The position numbers and the translations under genes were made by a program. A stretch of 64,000 nucleotides of DNA, from positions 1 through 64,000 of the forward strand of contig NZ_FMAQ01000007.1 of NCBI RefSeq assembly GCF_900094945.1, in the 5' to 3' direction. Shown piece by piece: positions 23,180 to 35,875 of the stretch (within the stretch, counting starts at the first letter, position 1; each line of letters opens with the position of its first letter). Below the pieces are notes generated by a model, which saw only the letters and a program-made list of their open reading frames with translations, was not told the origin of the DNA and made no database searches. The DNA comes from Gilliamella bombicola (lineage in GTDB: Bacteria; Pseudomonadota; Gammaproteobacteria; Enterobacterales; Orbaceae).

Positions 23180-24091
23180 TTATAAAAGGCCTATTACATG
23201 GCCAACTACACCCACAATAAATAATCCAAGAATAATTAAAATAGGTGATACTTTTTTGCGAAGTAACCACATACATAAGAAAGTTAATAGTAATGGTACT
23301 AATCCTGGTATCAACTGATCCAAGTTATTTTGTAAGGTGGTGACCTTTTCTTGGGTTAGTGATAATCCGCTTTGCATTTGTTGTAACGCTTTTTGAATGC
23401 CTTGTGCACCTATTGGTAATGTATTCCAATCAATAAACGCACCGTTATCTAATTTTACAGTCGAAACAACTGGTTGGAATTTTATTGATACCCACCTTTG
23501 TACTAAGGCAGCGAGGATAAACATCCCTAAAATAGAGGCTCCTTTAGTAATTTTTTGCAGTAAACCGCCTGATAAATTATCAGTAATTTTAGAGCCTGTA
23601 CGATAACCAAACTCTTGGGTATACCACATAAAAGAACATCGAATAATATTCCATAATAAAAAGAATAAAATAGGGCCAATGTAATCACCAGTTATTGCTA
23701 ATGAAGCTCCCAGAGCTCCAAGCATTGGTCGAACGGTAAACCAGAATACAGGATCACCGACTCCCGCTAATGGTCCCATCATTCCCACTTTTACCCCTTG
23801 AATAGCAACATCATCAACGGCAGCGCCATTGGCTCGTTCTTCTTCAAGAGCAAGTGTTACGCCTAGCACAGGTGAAGCTAAATATGGGTGGGTATTAAAA
23901 AATTCTAAGTGGCGTTTTAGTGCTGCTGAACGATCTTCTTTAGTGGTATATAATTTTTTGATAGCAGGAATCATTGAATAAGCCCAACCACCATTTTGCA
24001 TACGTTCATAATTCCAAGAACCTTGAAGGAAAGTTGAACGCCAAGCAACAGCTAAACGATCTTTTTTGCTTAATTGAATTCTATCAGTCAT
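23180..24091 (-). CDS. manZ: Mannose-family PTS enzyme IID
   Basis: This is the IID membrane subunit of a mannose-class phosphotransferase system, 303 residues from the chosen start. The opening LSKKDRLAVAWRSTFLQGSWNYERMQNGGWAYSMIPA and the MGPLAGVGDPVFWFTVRPMLGALGASLA segment are family signatures. Start 24091 has TTGGAG before the ATG, while a longer frame to 24118 overlaps manY. It works with IIC to move the sugar that IIAB phosphorylates. Sugar specificity (mannose, glucose, glucosamine, other hexosamines) cannot be read directly. Confidence 0.94.
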   Translation of the reverse strand: MTDRIQLSKKDRLAVAWRSTFLQGSWNYERMQNGGWAYSMIPAIKKLYTTKEDRSAALKRHLEFFNTHPYLASPVLGVTLALEEERANGAAVDDVAIQGVKVGMMGPLAGVGDPVFWFTVRPMLGALGASLAITGDYIGPILFFLLWNIIRCSFMWYTQEFGYRTGSKITDNLSGGLLQKITKGASILGMFILAALVQRWVSIKFQPVVSTVKLDNGAFIDWNTLPIGAQGIQKALQQMQSGLSLTQEKVTTLQNNLDQLIPGLVPLLLTFLCMWLLRKKVSPILIILGLFIVGVVGHVIGLL

Positions 24092-24107
24092 TTTTTTCTC
24101 CAAGTTT

Positions 24108-24908
24108 CTAGTAATCATTTAAAATGTCATCAAGTGGGTCACCTTTAGTACCACCATTTGATGAATTGCCGCGTTCAGAAAGATTGAGATAAATCAATGC
24201 TAATGCAATACCTAATGCACCGAGTGCAATTAGTGTAAGTTGTGATATGGCCGCTACAACAAAACCAATAATGAAAAACGGCCATACTTCGCGGTTTGCC
24301 ATCATGTTGATTACCATTGCATAACCGACAGCAACAACCATTCCACCACCAATAGCCATCCCCGTTGTTAGCCATTCAGGCATAGCATCTAGTGCGCCTT
24401 TAACTGCTTCAGCAGGAATAAATAGTAACGCTGCTGCTGGAATTGCGATTCTTAAACCTTGTAAACAGATACCTAAAATTTGTAGTAATTCAATTTTTCG
24501 TAAATTGCCTTCTTCTGCTGCTGCATCCATCATATGTACTAACGGGACGGCAATGGTTCGAACTACCATAGTTAAAAATAGCCCTGCAACTGCTAAAGGA
24601 ATAGCAATAGCAATGGCGGTAGATACACCAGCAACGCCTTGTCCACCTAGTACTAAAATAATAGACGAAGCAATAGAGGCGAGTGCTGCATCAGGTGCAA
24701 CAGCAGCCCCAATATTAGCCCAACCAAGAGCTATCATTTGCAATGAACCACCTAGTACAACGCCAGCTTCTAAATTACCTGTCACTAGTCCAATTAACGA
24801 ACAAGCAACCAAAGGTTGATGGAATTGGAACTGATCTAAGATGCCTTCCATTCCTGCTAAAAAGGCGATAAATATCACCAAAATAATAGCAACAATTGAT
24901 AATGTCAT
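24108..24908 (-). CDS. manY: Mannose-family PTS enzyme IIC
   Basis: The product is the 266-residue IIC subunit with many membrane segments. It includes MEGILDQFQFHQPLVACSLIGLVTGNLEAGVVLGGSLQMIALGWANIGAAVAPDAALASI, the hallmark of sorbose/mannose IIC proteins. It lies 21 bases after manX and ends 16 bases before the manZ start. IIC with IID forms the sugar channel in the inner membrane, which in Escherichia is also the entry point of some bacteriocins and phage DNA. Confidence 0.95.
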   Translation of the reverse strand: MTLSIVAIILVIFIAFLAGMEGILDQFQFHQPLVACSLIGLVTGNLEAGVVLGGSLQMIALGWANIGAAVAPDAALASIASSIILVLGGQGVAGVSTAIAIAIPLAVAGLFLTMVVRTIAVPLVHMMDAAAEEGNLRKIELLQILGICLQGLRIAIPAAALLFIPAEAVKGALDAMPEWLTTGMAIGGGMVVAVGYAMVINMMANREVWPFFIIGFVVAAISQLTLIALGALGIALALIYLNLSERGNSSNGGTKGDPLDDILNDY

Positions 24909-24929
24909 AATATAACCCCTATAAATAAA

Positions 24930-25904
24930 CTAATTTTTTTGTTCAGCTAATTCTTCTTTCGCTTTTTTTAGTAATTCGTCCATATTGCTATTAGAATCGT
25001 TAGGTACTTTGCGAACATCAAATTTCACATTTTTTTCTTTCAATTTTTCAAATGTTTTGACATCTTCAGCATTCATTGATAGTACTTTATTTACCATAAC
25101 CTTACCTACTGAATGTGCCATTGATCCCACATTAATAACATTAATATCGACACCACCTTCTATAGTCCTTAGGACATCTTCTGGGTTTTCAAATAGTAAT
25201 AATGCCTTGGTATTGCCAAAACGAGGATCGCGAGAAACCTCAATAATTTTTTTGATAGGAACGACATTCGCTTTTACACCAGGAGGTGCAGCTTCTTCAA
25301 TGAGTTTTTTTCTTAACTCATCTTTGGATACTGAATCAGAAACAACGATAATACGATTAGGGTTGGTTGATTTAGTCCAAGCGGTAGCAACTTGCCCATG
25401 CAATAAGCGAGAATCTATACGTGCTAATACAATTTTCATTTTTCCATTACCCAGTACAGTGCCTTCTGGAATGGTTGATGATTGTTTAGTTGATTGAGTG
25501 TTGGCAGTTGGTGTGGCCACTGTTGTGCGCACGCCTTCTTTGGCTGGCTCAATAATTGCTGCTGCAATTTCTTTTGCTGTTTCCATCGAAAATCGAGAAG
25601 AATAAGCTTCAATTAGCATGGGTAGATTTAATCCTGCTACAATAGCCCAATTACTATGTTCTCCGCACAAATTGTTAGCTTGATTAAATGGTGTTCCTCC
25701 CCATAAATCGACTAAAAAAAGTATTTCATCTTGATTATCAAATGTAGCTATTGCTTCAAGCATTCGTTCTTTCAAACTTTCTGGACTATCACTTGGATGC
25801 AAGGTAACTGCTTTAACATTTTCTTGTCCTCCAAATATCATTGTTCCTGATTGTAGAATACCTTCTGCAAACTCACCATGAGTTGCAAGGATAATTCCAA
25901 CCAT
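24930..25904 (-). CDS. manX: Mannose-family PTS enzyme IIAB
   Basis: This is a fused 324-residue IIA-IIB subunit, the usual ManX length. The IIA domain carries the phosphoryl histidine in ILATHGEFAEG (His9) and the LVDLWGGTPFNQA segment. A flexible Thr/Ser/Gln-rich linker (about 130-165) leads to IIB with its phosphoryl histidine in ARIDSRLLHGQVATAWTK. A perfect AGGAGGT site precedes the ATG. It is the first gene of manXYZ. The 146-base gap behind murQ could hold a promoter, though the strands agree and co-transcription with murQ is possible. Confidence 0.95.
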   Translation of the reverse strand: MVGIILATHGEFAEGILQSGTMIFGGQENVKAVTLHPSDSPESLKERMLEAIATFDNQDEILFLVDLWGGTPFNQANNLCGEHSNWAIVAGLNLPMLIEAYSSRFSMETAKEIAAAIIEPAKEGVRTTVATPTANTQSTKQSSTIPEGTVLGNGKMKIVLARIDSRLLHGQVATAWTKSTNPNRIIVVSDSVSKDELRKKLIEEAAPPGVKANVVPIKKIIEVSRDPRFGNTKALLLFENPEDVLRTIEGGVDINVINVGSMAHSVGKVMVNKVLSMNAEDVKTFEKLKEKNVKFDVRKVPNDSNSNMDELLKKAKEELAEQKN

Positions 25905-26050
25905 ATAACTACCTCCTAATTTTTATATTAATTACATAATATAAAGCCTATAAAATAAAAATACCTAGTTATTTTACACTACAAATAAACTAAGAAATAT
26001 GTGTTTATTACATTTTGGTAAAAAAATTAGGCTTTTATTGTTCATTAAAG

Positions 26051-28136
<2,086 letters not shown>

Positions 28137-28151
28137 TTGGCATCCTTTTAT

Positions 28152-30293
28152 TTATTCGTCAGCCATTTTTCGTAGAGTAATAAAGTCGATTTTACCTGTA
28201 CCAAGTAGTGGTAATTCTTTAACTACACGGATATCACGAGGAATAGCTAATGCAGGAATACCAAGTTCTTGAGACACTTGGTTAAGTTGCTCTCGATTTA
28301 ATTTTGTTGAAGTAGTAAATAGAACAATAGCTTCTCCTTTTGCTGCATCGGCTTTAACTGTTGCGCCGTGCATGGCATCAATATCGACTTTTTTTGCTAA
28401 GGCTTCAACACTTTCTAATGAAACCATTTCTCCCGCAATTTTAGCAAATCGTTTTAAGCGTCCTTTAATTGTGACAAAGCCTTCGTTATCAATAGCAACG
28501 ATATCGCCGGTGTCATACCAACCTTTTTCGGAGTTCCCATGTTCATCGATTGCAATTGGTTCTTCAAGTTTGCCTGGATTTTCAATACGTAAATAGCCTT
28601 TCATCACATTAGGGCCTTTAACTTGCAATTGACCTCCCTCAATAATACCTGGCACATGAATTAATCTTGATGTCATGCCTGGCAATAATCGACCTACAGT
28701 ACCGGATTTAAACGCCATTGGAACATTAAGTGCCACTACGGGGGCACACTCAGTAACACCATAGCCTTCTAAAATACGGATACCATATTTATCTTTCCAT
28801 TGCTCGCGTACTGTGTCTGATAATTTTTCTGCACCAGCAACAACATAGCGTAAACGCATAAAATCATATGGATGTGCGTAACGAGCATAGTTTGCTAAGA
28901 AAGTTGGCGTACCAAATAAGACAGTGCAATTTTGATCATAAATTATTTCAGGCACCATACGATAATGTAATGGATTTGGATATAAAAATGTGCGACTACC
29001 AGAAAACAGCGGTAAAAATAATCCGGCAGTAATACCAAAAGCATGGAATAACGGTAGTGCGGACATAAAGCGATCAGCCGGAGTTGGATCGATAACAGTT
29101 CGAATTTGCTCAACATTAGCAAGCAAACTACCATGACTATGAGCAACACCTTTAGGATTACCTTCTGAACCCGACGTAAACAACACGAGAGCCTCATCAT
29201 CACTTGATTGAGAGCGTTTAACCAAACGAGGGATATATTGATGAACTGAAACATAAAGTTTATCGGTAAGAGTTAAACTGTTACGTAGATCTTCAAGAAA
29301 ACACCATTTAACATCTTTTATTTGTTCCAGAAGATGATCAAGTTTCCCTTTTTGAATAAATTTGCGTGAAGTAATGATAGTTTTAATTTCAGCAGCTGCA
29401 ATTGCACAAGTCAGCCCTTTGGTACCAGCAGTATAATTGAGCATAGCTGGAATTCGGTTTTTAACCGATAAACCAAAAATTGTTGCAACGGTAATGGTTG
29501 CATTAGGTAATAAAACGCCAACACGTTCTTTTTTCTGAGTTATTTTAGCAACAATACAGCTAACACCAATGATTTGTTTTAATAAATTACGATAAGATGC
29601 TTCATGAGTTGTGGGGTCTTGGACCATTCGCGATTTGACACCATAGCGGACTTGCGCTTCAAGTAATGCTTCAAATAGAGTTAATTTGGGGCGACTTGCC
29701 ATACGTGCATTCATCATAATTTGATGAAGTTTTTCTCCTGCAATATAACGTTTTTCACTAGCTTTAGGCGCATCTGGCATTGTTATAGATGTCGGCTCAA
29801 GTACATGAATAGTTATTTTAGGAAATAAACGACGTTTAAATAATCCTTTTAAACGACTGGTTAAAGTAAATTCAGCTCCTTCAATCCAGACAGGTACAAT
29901 CGTTGCTTGAGAACGAGCTGCAACAAAGGCAGCACCATCGTAAATTTTCATTAATGAGCCAGTTATAGTAATTCTTCCTTCAGGGAATATGACTATTGGA
30001 CGGCCTTTTTCAACTTCGCGAACTAATCGTTTGATTGCCATTGGGCTTAGTGGATCCATTGGCACAAAGTCGACATAACGCTTTGCTAAGCGGACTAACC
30101 AGTGATTAATATAGCCAGCATAAATAGCAAATACTGGTCTTACAGGTAAAAATAATCCGATTAGGATACCATCAAGGAAAGATACATGGTTAGGAGTGAT
30201 AAGAAGTCTATCTTGTTTTAAATTGTCAAGATTACCATGAATTCTGACATGAAATAAAACCTTTAAAAAAAATTTTAATATTTTAAATAACAT
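28152..30293 (-). CDS. aas: Bifunctional acyl-ACP synthetase / 2-acylglycerophosphoethanolamine acyltransferase
   Basis: Aas re-acylates lysophospholipids at the inner membrane. The N-terminal acyltransferase (about residues 1-200) contains NHVSFLDG (HX4D) and [11 protein letters not shown]. The C-terminal two thirds is an AMP-binding acyl-ACP synthetase with [33 protein letters not shown] and [11 protein letters not shown]. The ATG at 30293 gives 713 residues and aligns with the enteric start MLF. A TTG four codons upstream is possible but less likely. It is the first gene of an aas-lplT-murQ run. Confidence 0.95.
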   Translation of the reverse strand: MLFKILKFFLKVLFHVRIHGNLDNLKQDRLLITPNHVSFLDGILIGLFLPVRPVFAIYAGYINHWLVRLAKRYVDFVPMDPLSPMAIKRLVREVEKGRPIVIFPEGRITITGSLMKIYDGAAFVAARSQATIVPVWIEGAEFTLTSRLKGLFKRRLFPKITIHVLEPTSITMPDAPKASEKRYIAGEKLHQIMMNARMASRPKLTLFEALLEAQVRYGVKSRMVQDPTTHEASYRNLLKQIIGVSCIVAKITQKKERVGVLLPNATITVATIFGLSVKNRIPAMLNYTAGTKGLTCAIAAAEIKTIITSRKFIQKGKLDHLLEQIKDVKWCFLEDLRNSLTLTDKLYVSVHQYIPRLVKRSQSSDDEALVLFTSGSEGNPKGVAHSHGSLLANVEQIRTVIDPTPADRFMSALPLFHAFGITAGLFLPLFSGSRTFLYPNPLHYRMVPEIIYDQNCTVLFGTPTFLANYARYAHPYDFMRLRYVVAGAEKLSDTVREQWKDKYGIRILEGYGVTECAPVVALNVPMAFKSGTVGRLLPGMTSRLIHVPGIIEGGQLQVKGPNVMKGYLRIENPGKLEEPIAIDEHGNSEKGWYDTGDIVAIDNEGFVTIKGRLKRFAKIAGEMVSLESVEALAKKVDIDAMHGATVKADAAKGEAIVLFTTSTKLNREQLNQVSQELGIPALAIPRDIRVVKELPLLGTGKIDFITLRKMADE

Positions 30294-30480
30294 CCGATTT
30301 CTCAATTATCATGCAAAATTGCACTCTGTAATAATAGTGAAAATACATAAAATATACAACAAAGACTATTTTTTGATATAAAACAAATTGTTAAAATTTA
30401 ATTAATAATGATTCTTGATTTAAAAAATAGATAATAGATACTAAGTATGGAATAAATATAAAAGCAAGTAAGGAACAAAA

Positions 30481-31455
30481 ATGCTCATTTTAACAGCTAA
30501 AGATATTGAACAGTTTTATACCATGAAAGATGCGATATCAGCAGATAAGGAAGCTTTAAAAATTTACACTCAAGGGAACTGTGATGTTCCATTGCGCATC
30601 AATTTTGATATGCAGAAAGGCCAATGTTTGTTTATGCCAGCACATATTCAAGGTAGTGATATTGTGGGTATTAAGATTGTCTCAGTTTTTCCTGACAATC
30701 CTAAATTAGGCAAGCCATCAGTGCCTGCTCAAGTTTTAATGTTAGATCCACAAACAGGTGAAGTTTGTGCCATGTTAGATGGTACTTTTGTAACACAGCT
30801 CCGTACAGGGGCCGTTCAAGGTGCGGCAACTGATTTATTGGCGCGTAAAAATGCTATTCGTGCAGTGTTGATTGGTACTGGTGGGCAGGCGATATCCCAA
30901 CTAGAAGCGATGCTAACTGTGCGTTCGCTGACTGATGTTGCTATTTTTGATATTGACACTCAAAAAGCAAAACAATTTGCGAATGATATGAAACAACGTT
31001 TCGCTCATTTTTCGACTAATCTTTATTTTTCACAAAATTTGGATGAAGACATTAGTCAAGCCGATATCATTACTTCGGTTACAACATCAAAAGTTGTTAC
31101 GTTTAATGGTGATAAAGTAAAACCCGGTACACATATTAACGGTGTCGGTGCTTATACACCAGAAATGCACGAAATTCCAGAAAACATTGTTGAAAAGGCT
31201 AACATTCGCGTACTAGATACCAAAGCGGGCGTGTTTGCTGAAGCCGGGGATATTATTGACCCAATTCAACAAAAATTAGTATCAAAAGATGACTTTTTCG
31301 AATTGGGTGATTTAGTGAAAGCTCCTGCTCTATGTCGTCAAAATGATGAGCAAATAACGTTATTTAAAACAGTTGGAACAGCAGTACTAGATGTGTATAT
31401 TGGTTACGATATTTATCTTAAGGCAAAAGAAAAGGGAATAGGTACTTATTTATAA
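30481..31455 (+). CDS. Ornithine cyclodeaminase / mu-crystallin family NAD(P)-dependent enzyme
   Basis: The product is a 324-residue OCD/mu-crystallin family protein. GIKIVSVFPDNPKLGKPSVPAQVLMLDPQTGEV and FVTQLRTGAVQGAATDLLARKN contain the conserved substrate lysine and arginine. AVLIGTGGQAISQLEAM is the Rossmann nucleotide motif, and HINGVGAYTPEMHEIP follows. Family members include ornithine cyclodeaminase, alanine dehydrogenase and pyrroline-2-carboxylate or ketimine reductase, and the sequence alone does not decide. AAGGAAC precedes the ATG. It is a lone gene between divergent aas and convergent gpsA. A link with the basic-amino-acid cluster at 8-15 kb is only speculative. Confidence 0.85.
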   Translation: MLILTAKDIEQFYTMKDAISADKEALKIYTQGNCDVPLRINFDMQKGQCLFMPAHIQGSDIVGIKIVSVFPDNPKLGKPSVPAQVLMLDPQTGEVCAMLDGTFVTQLRTGAVQGAATDLLARKNAIRAVLIGTGGQAISQLEAMLTVRSLTDVAIFDIDTQKAKQFANDMKQRFAHFSTNLYFSQNLDEDISQADIITSVTTSKVVTFNGDKVKPGTHINGVGAYTPEMHEIPENIVEKANIRVLDTKAGVFAEAGDIIDPIQQKLVSKDDFFELGDLVKAPALCRQNDEQITLFKTVGTAVLDVYIGYDIYLKAKEKGIGTYL

Positions 31456-31479
31456 TAAAACAATAAGTTAATTGTAAAC

Positions 31480-32493
31480 TTAACTTTTAAGTTCTGCTTT
31501 TTGTGAGCGTCCAAGTAATGCCATCGCTGCTTGTTTAGGATCTTTATGTTCATAAAGGACCTGATAAATTTGTTCAGTGATTGGCATATCAACATGATGT
31601 TTTTGAGCTAGTAGCCAGACTTCTTTGGTATTATTACGTCCTTCGACAACTTGAGCAATGGCATCTTGGGCTTCCTGAATTGATTTATTTTGACCAAGTA
31701 AAATTCCAAAACGGCGATTACGAGACTGATTATCTGTACAAGTTAAAACGAGATCGCCTAGCCCTGCCATTCCCATAAAAGTTGCAGGGTCTGCACCTAA
31801 TGCTGCTCCTAATCGCATCATTTCAGCAAGGCCACGAGTAATTAATGCTGTTCTAGCATTGGCACCAAAACCAAGACCATCAGATAATCCAGCACCAATG
31901 GCGATAACGTTTTTGATTGCACCGCCAAGTTGTACTCCAATAAAATCTCCGCTGCTATAAACACGGAAACTTTTACTACAATGAAATAAATGTTGTAATT
32001 CTGTTAAAAAGTTCTTATCCGTTGATGCAACAGTTACCGCAGTGGGTAACCCTGATGCCACTTCTTTGGCAAACGTTGGACCAGAAATAACGGCTAATGA
32101 AATTTGATTACCTAAAATTTCTCTTGCGACATCTTGCAATAATCGTCCTGTATTGACTTCAAGTCCTTTTGTTGCCCAGACTATTTTAGAGTCTTGTCGT
32201 AAAAATGGCTTGATTTGAGTTAGAATACTTGCAAAAGCGTGACTTGGTACCACAACAAGTAAAATAGATGCAGCTGAAACAGCTGTTTTTAAATCGCTTT
32301 CAATTTGTAGCAAATCAGGAAAAGGAATATCAGGTAAAAATTGTTTATTTTGCCTATCATGCTGCAAAATGGCCATTTTATCAGGGTTATGACCCCATAA
32401 TAAAGTTGAGTGGCCATTTCGTGCCAGTAAAATAGCTAAAGAGGTTCCGTAAGATCCTGCGCCAATTACTGTAACTGCAGCATTTTTTTCCAT
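31480..32493 (-). CDS. gpsA: Glycerol-3-phosphate dehydrogenase [NAD(P)+]
   Basis: GpsA reduces dihydroxyacetone phosphate to sn-glycerol 3-phosphate for phospholipid synthesis. The 337-residue protein opens with the nucleotide-binding [20 protein letters not shown] and contains [52 protein letters not shown] and [12 protein letters not shown]. It follows secB on the same strand, the enteric yibN-secB-gpsA order. cysE, which often follows, is absent here. Confidence 0.98.
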   Translation of the reverse strand: MEKNAAVTVIGAGSYGTSLAILLARNGHSTLLWGHNPDKMAILQHDRQNKQFLPDIPFPDLLQIESDLKTAVSAASILLVVVPSHAFASILTQIKPFLRQDSKIVWATKGLEVNTGRLLQDVAREILGNQISLAVISGPTFAKEVASGLPTAVTVASTDKNFLTELQHLFHCSKSFRVYSSGDFIGVQLGGAIKNVIAIGAGLSDGLGFGANARTALITRGLAEMMRLGAALGADPATFMGMAGLGDLVLTCTDNQSRNRRFGILLGQNKSIQEAQDAIAQVVEGRNNTKEVWLLAQKHHVDMPITEQIYQVLYEHKDPKQAAMALLGRSQKAELKS

Positions 32494-32539
32494 AATAATC
32501 CAATAAACTTATCGTTAATTAACTAAAATATAATAATTA

Positions 32540-33016
32540 TTATTGTAATGTTTCAGTAGATTTGGCTTGTTGTTGCTGTTGTTGAAGATAATTAATAAAT
32601 AATGCTTCAAAATTTACTGGCTCTAAATTTATTTGAGGGAATGTCCCTTTATTGACTAAACTCGAAATGACCTCACGTGCGTAAGGGAATAAGATATTTG
32701 GACAATAGGCACCAACACAATGTTGAATTTGACCTTCATCAAATCCAATAAGTGAAAAAATACCCGCTTGAGTCACTTCACAAATATATACTACTTCGTC
32801 TTGTTGTTTTACTGTTACAGTGACGCGAAGCGCAACTTCATACACATTTTCACTTAACCCTTGTGAAGATGAATTTAATTCGATATTTAATTCTGGTTGC
32901 CATTGTTTTGTAAAAATTTCAGGAACATTATTAGTTTCAAATGAAACATCTTTAGTATAAATACGTTGAATAGCAAACTGTGTTTCAGGTTGTTGTGTAT
33001 TGTTTTGTTCTGTCAT
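32540..33016 (-). CDS. secB: Protein-export chaperone SecB
   Basis: This tetrameric cytosolic chaperone holds precursor proteins for SecA. The 158-residue protein has [22 protein letters not shown] near its start and the [37 protein letters not shown] core at the substrate groove and SecA-binding region. The tail is rich in Gln, as usual. It lies between yibN (25 bases) and gpsA. Confidence 0.98.
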   Translation of the reverse strand: MTEQNNTQQPETQFAIQRIYTKDVSFETNNVPEIFTKQWQPELNIELNSSSQGLSENVYEVALRVTVTVKQQDEVVYICEVTQAGIFSLIGFDEGQIQHCVGAYCPNILFPYAREVISSLVNKGTFPQINLEPVNFEALFINYLQQQQQQAKSTETLQ

Positions 33017-33041
33017 GATAAAGCCTTATTTTAAAATTATA

Positions 33042-33482
33042 TTATTTTCTAACTAATGGTAAATTTTCGCCATTCCATCCAGCAATCCCGTCTTTTAAAG
33101 TAAAGACATTTAAAAAACCTTGTTTGACAAGTATTTCACCTATACCTGCTGATGATAAACCATTTTCATCAATTAAAATAACGATGTTTTCTTTAAATTT
33201 TTCAATTATTTTTGCGCTCGCATTTTTAATATCGATAGGTAAAACATTGTGAGAATCAGTGATATGTCCTTTTTTAAAGCTATCTGCAGAACGAATGTCA
33301 ACAATAACAGCTCCTTGCTTATTAATCATATGGATTGCTTGAGCATTATTGATAATTTTAACTTTAGATAGCTTACTTTTAATGGTTAGTACAATGATTG
33401 CAATAAACAGCACAATCCAACCTAATGAAAGCAAAAGATGATTTTTTATAAAAGGTATAATTTCGAGTGTAATAAATTCCAT
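33042..33482 (-). CDS. yibN: Membrane-anchored rhodanese-like protein, catalytic cysteine absent
   Basis: This 146-residue protein has one N-terminal membrane segment (about residues 14-32, LLLSLGWIVLFIAIIVLTI) followed by a rhodanese domain ending FTLKDGIAGWNGENLPLVRK, as in YibN. The active loop reads VILIDENGLSSAG, where the usual Cys of the Cys-x-x-Gly loop is Asp. It therefore probably cannot transfer sulfur and may act as a binding domain. It is the first gene of the yibN-secB-gpsA run, consistent with a suggested connection of YibN to protein export or membrane biogenesis. Confidence 0.9.
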   Translation of the reverse strand: MEFITLEIIPFIKNHLLLSLGWIVLFIAIIVLTIKSKLSKVKIINNAQAIHMINKQGAVIVDIRSADSFKKGHITDSHNVLPIDIKNASAKIIEKFKENIVILIDENGLSSAGIGEILVKQGFLNVFTLKDGIAGWNGENLPLVRK

Positions 33483-33637
33483 ACTTGTATGATTACCTAA
33501 TTTTTTTTCAATTTTAAGGTGAGATTATAACGATAATGCGTAATGAAATATAGTGCCAATAATTGAAAAATTGCTTTATAGTGAATTGTTTTATTTTAAA
33601 AGGTTATAAAATGTGTTGGATATAAGGAAAAATTTTG

Positions 33638-34135
33638 ATGCAATTTAGAGTGCCTATCTTACTATTTTTATTATTTTTTTTTGTTTCTTCTGTGATTGCT
33701 AATGGTAATTACGATGTAGTTTTAGAGCAAGTTAGTGGTGAAAAACATGCTTCACTTATTGAACCTTCAAGTTATGATCCAGATTTGACTTGCCGTGATT
33801 TTTTACGTGAATTTGATGATGCTGCACCGGATTATTTTCAATATGAACGTTGTGATGTTGATGATTATGGGCAAACAAGATCGATTGAAGCCATTTATAA
33901 AATAGAAGGGAAAGATGCAAAACAAGCTCAAGAGTATTTAACTCAGAAAATGGGAATGACTGAACTAAAGTTGGTTTGTTGCCATTGGGAAATGGGCGGT
34001 CAGAATGTAACGATAATTAATCCAAAAGATAATATGTACTATTATGTTGTATTGGTTTCAGAAGAAACCATTGAACATGATCGGGATAAGGTAACATTTT
34101 ACTTAATTGTCTCTGGTGATAGATCTCCAGTGTAG
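33638..34135 (+). CDS. Small secreted protein, possibly DUF4952 family
   Basis: This 165-residue protein has a clear signal peptide (residues 1-21, hydrophobic LLFLLFFFVSSVIA then polar NGNYD). The mature part contains CRDFLREFDDAAPDYFQYERC, a GQTRSIEAIYKIEGKDA segment and LVCCHWEMGG, with four cysteines that could form disulfides. I think it belongs to the DUF4952 family, from memory of the pattern only. AAGGAAA precedes the ATG at 33638. A TTG one codon earlier is possible. It lies alone between yibN (divergent) and the glnA regulatory region. No function can be given. Confidence 0.75.
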   Translation: MQFRVPILLFLLFFFVSSVIANGNYDVVLEQVSGEKHASLIEPSSYDPDLTCRDFLREFDDAAPDYFQYERCDVDDYGQTRSIEAIYKIEGKDAKQAQEYLTQKMGMTELKLVCCHWEMGGQNVTIINPKDNMYYYVVLVSEETIEHDRDKVTFYLIVSGDRSPV

Positions 34136-34249
34136 TTTTGGGAGTATTATTCGGCAAGTGATCTGCAGCGTGGTAATTTATCATCAATTCAAGTGTAAAT
34201 ATTGTCGATTTAGACGATTAAACGACTGTGAAAGTATGATGAATTATTT

Positions 34250-34338
34250 TGGTGCATTAAGTTGGTGCTTATCTAACCATTATGGTGCAACATTAAGATC
34301 TATGTTACTATTTGTGATACTTGCTTCATGAATGCACC
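34250..34338 (+). promoter_or_regulatory. NtrC-type half-sites upstream of glnA
   Basis: TGGTGCA half-sites occur at 34250-34256, 34263-34268 (TGGTGC) and 34283-34289, the last preceded by ACCAT as an imperfect dyad. TGCACC is at 34333-34338. They match the NtrC half-site (TGCACC/GGTGCA) and lie 10-115 bases upstream of the -24/-12 promoter. Confidence 0.65.
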
Positions 34339-34347
34339 GTTGAAAAA

Positions 34348-34364
34348 TTGGCATTATATTTGCA
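34348..34364 (+). promoter_or_regulatory. Sigma-54 promoter of glnA (glnAp2-like)
   Basis: TTGGCATTATATTTGCA has GG (34350-34351) and GC (34362-34363) at the obligatory spacing, so transcription would begin near 34375, about 60 bases before the glnA ATG. Together with the NtrC half-sites and the downstream glnL-glnG genes this is the standard nitrogen-starvation promoter. Confidence 0.88.
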
Positions 34365-34436
34365 TAGATTATAACAGTTTGGCAAAAATGCCTTAAAAAC
34401 TGAACAATTATTATTTGTCCTTAATGGAGAAGATAC

Positions 34437-35846
34437 ATGTCTACACAAAAAGTTTTAACACTAATTAAAGAAAACGACGTTAAGTTTGTTGATTTGCGTT
34501 TTACTGATACTAAAGGTAAAGAACAACACGTAACAATACCTGTTAGTCAAATCGATGCTGATTTTTTTGAAGATGGTAAAATGTTCGACGGTTCATCGAT
34601 TGCAGGGTGGAAAGGGATTAATGAGTCAGATATGGTGTTAATGCCTGACGCTTCAACAGCCGTAATCGATCCATTTTTTGAAGATACAACGTTAAACCTT
34701 CGTTGTGATGTATTAGAGCCAGCAACTTTACAAGGGTATGATCGTGACCCTCGTTCAATCGCTAAACGTGCCGAAGAGTATCTAAAATCATCAGGTATTG
34801 CTGATACTGTGATTTTTGGGCCTGAACCAGAATTTTTCTTATTTGATGATGTCCGCTTTGGTTCGCCAATGTCTGGTAGTTTTGTGCATATCGATGATAT
34901 TGAAGCGGCTTGGAACTCTGGTACAAAATATGAAGAAGGTAATAAAGCGCATCGCCCTGGCGTAAAAGGCGGATATTTTCCACTTCCACCCGTTGATTCC
35001 TCGCAAGATATCCGTTCTGAAATGTGTTTAATTATGGAGCAACTTGGCTTAGTGGTTGAAGCCCACCATCATGAAGTTGCTACTGCGGGGCAAAACGAAA
35101 TTGCCTGTCGCTTTAATACGCTAACTAAAAAAGCTGATGAAGTGCAAATCTATAAATATGTCGTACAAAATGTGGCACACGCTTATGGCAAAACAGCGAC
35201 ATTTATGCCAAAACCAATGTTTGGTGATAATGGTTCTGGTATGCACTGTCACCAATCATTAGCGAAAGATGGCGTAAATTTATTTGCTGGAGATAAATAT
35301 GCGGGTCTTTCAGAAATGGCATTATTCTATATTGGTGGTATTATCAAACATGCAAAAGCCATCAATGCATTTACTAACCCTGCAACTAACTCTTATAAAC
35401 GTCTGGTTCCGGGCTATGAAGCGCCAGTTATGCTTGCATATTCTGCTCGTAACCGTTCTGCATCAATTCGTATTCCTGTTGTGACTAGCCCTAAAGCGCG
35501 TCGTATTGAGGTTCGTTTCCCAGATCCAGCAGGTAATCCATACTTATCATTTGCTGCTCAGTTAATGGCTGGTTTAGATGGTATTATTAATAAAATTCAC
35601 CCTGGCGATGCGATGGATAAAAACTTATACGATTTACCACCAGAGGAATCTAAATTAATTCCTCAAGTCGCTGGTTCGCTTGAAGAGGCACTTAATGCAT
35701 TAGATGCAGATCGTGAATTCTTAACACGTGGTAATGTCTTTACTAATGATACTATTGATGCATATATTGATTTAAAACGTCAAGATGTTGATCGTGTACG
35801 TATGACACCACATCCAGTTGAATTTGAGTTGTACTATAGCTTATAA
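34437..35846 (+). CDS. glnA: Glutamine synthetase type I
   Basis: GlnA condenses glutamate and ammonia with ATP to glutamine as a dodecamer. The 469-residue protein contains [33 protein letters not shown], the metal/ATP segments [11 protein letters not shown] and [27 protein letters not shown], and the adenylylation site NLYDLPPEE (Tyr398). Tyr at this site indicates GlnE-type covalent control. AATGGAGAAG precedes the ATG. It heads a glnA-glnL-glnG operon and supplies the glutamine used by GltBD. Confidence 0.99.
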   Translation: MSTQKVLTLIKENDVKFVDLRFTDTKGKEQHVTIPVSQIDADFFEDGKMFDGSSIAGWKGINESDMVLMPDASTAVIDPFFEDTTLNLRCDVLEPATLQGYDRDPRSIAKRAEEYLKSSGIADTVIFGPEPEFFLFDDVRFGSPMSGSFVHIDDIEAAWNSGTKYEEGNKAHRPGVKGGYFPLPPVDSSQDIRSEMCLIMEQLGLVVEAHHHEVATAGQNEIACRFNTLTKKADEVQIYKYVVQNVAHAYGKTATFMPKPMFGDNGSGMHCHQSLAKDGVNLFAGDKYAGLSEMALFYIGGIIKHAKAINAFTNPATNSYKRLVPGYEAPVMLAYSARNRSASIRIPVVTSPKARRIEVRFPDPAGNPYLSFAAQLMAGLDGIINKIHPGDAMDKNLYDLPPEESKLIPQVAGSLEEALNALDADREFLTRGNVFTNDTIDAYIDLKRQDVDRVRMTPHPVEFELYYSL

Positions 35847-35875
35847 ATTATTTTTTATATAACTTAGCGTGTTAC

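Noticed and set aside
34107..34331. 74-codon plus-strand frame after the secreted protein
   Set aside because: It overlaps the previous gene and covers NtrC half-sites of glnA; no ribosome site or family features.
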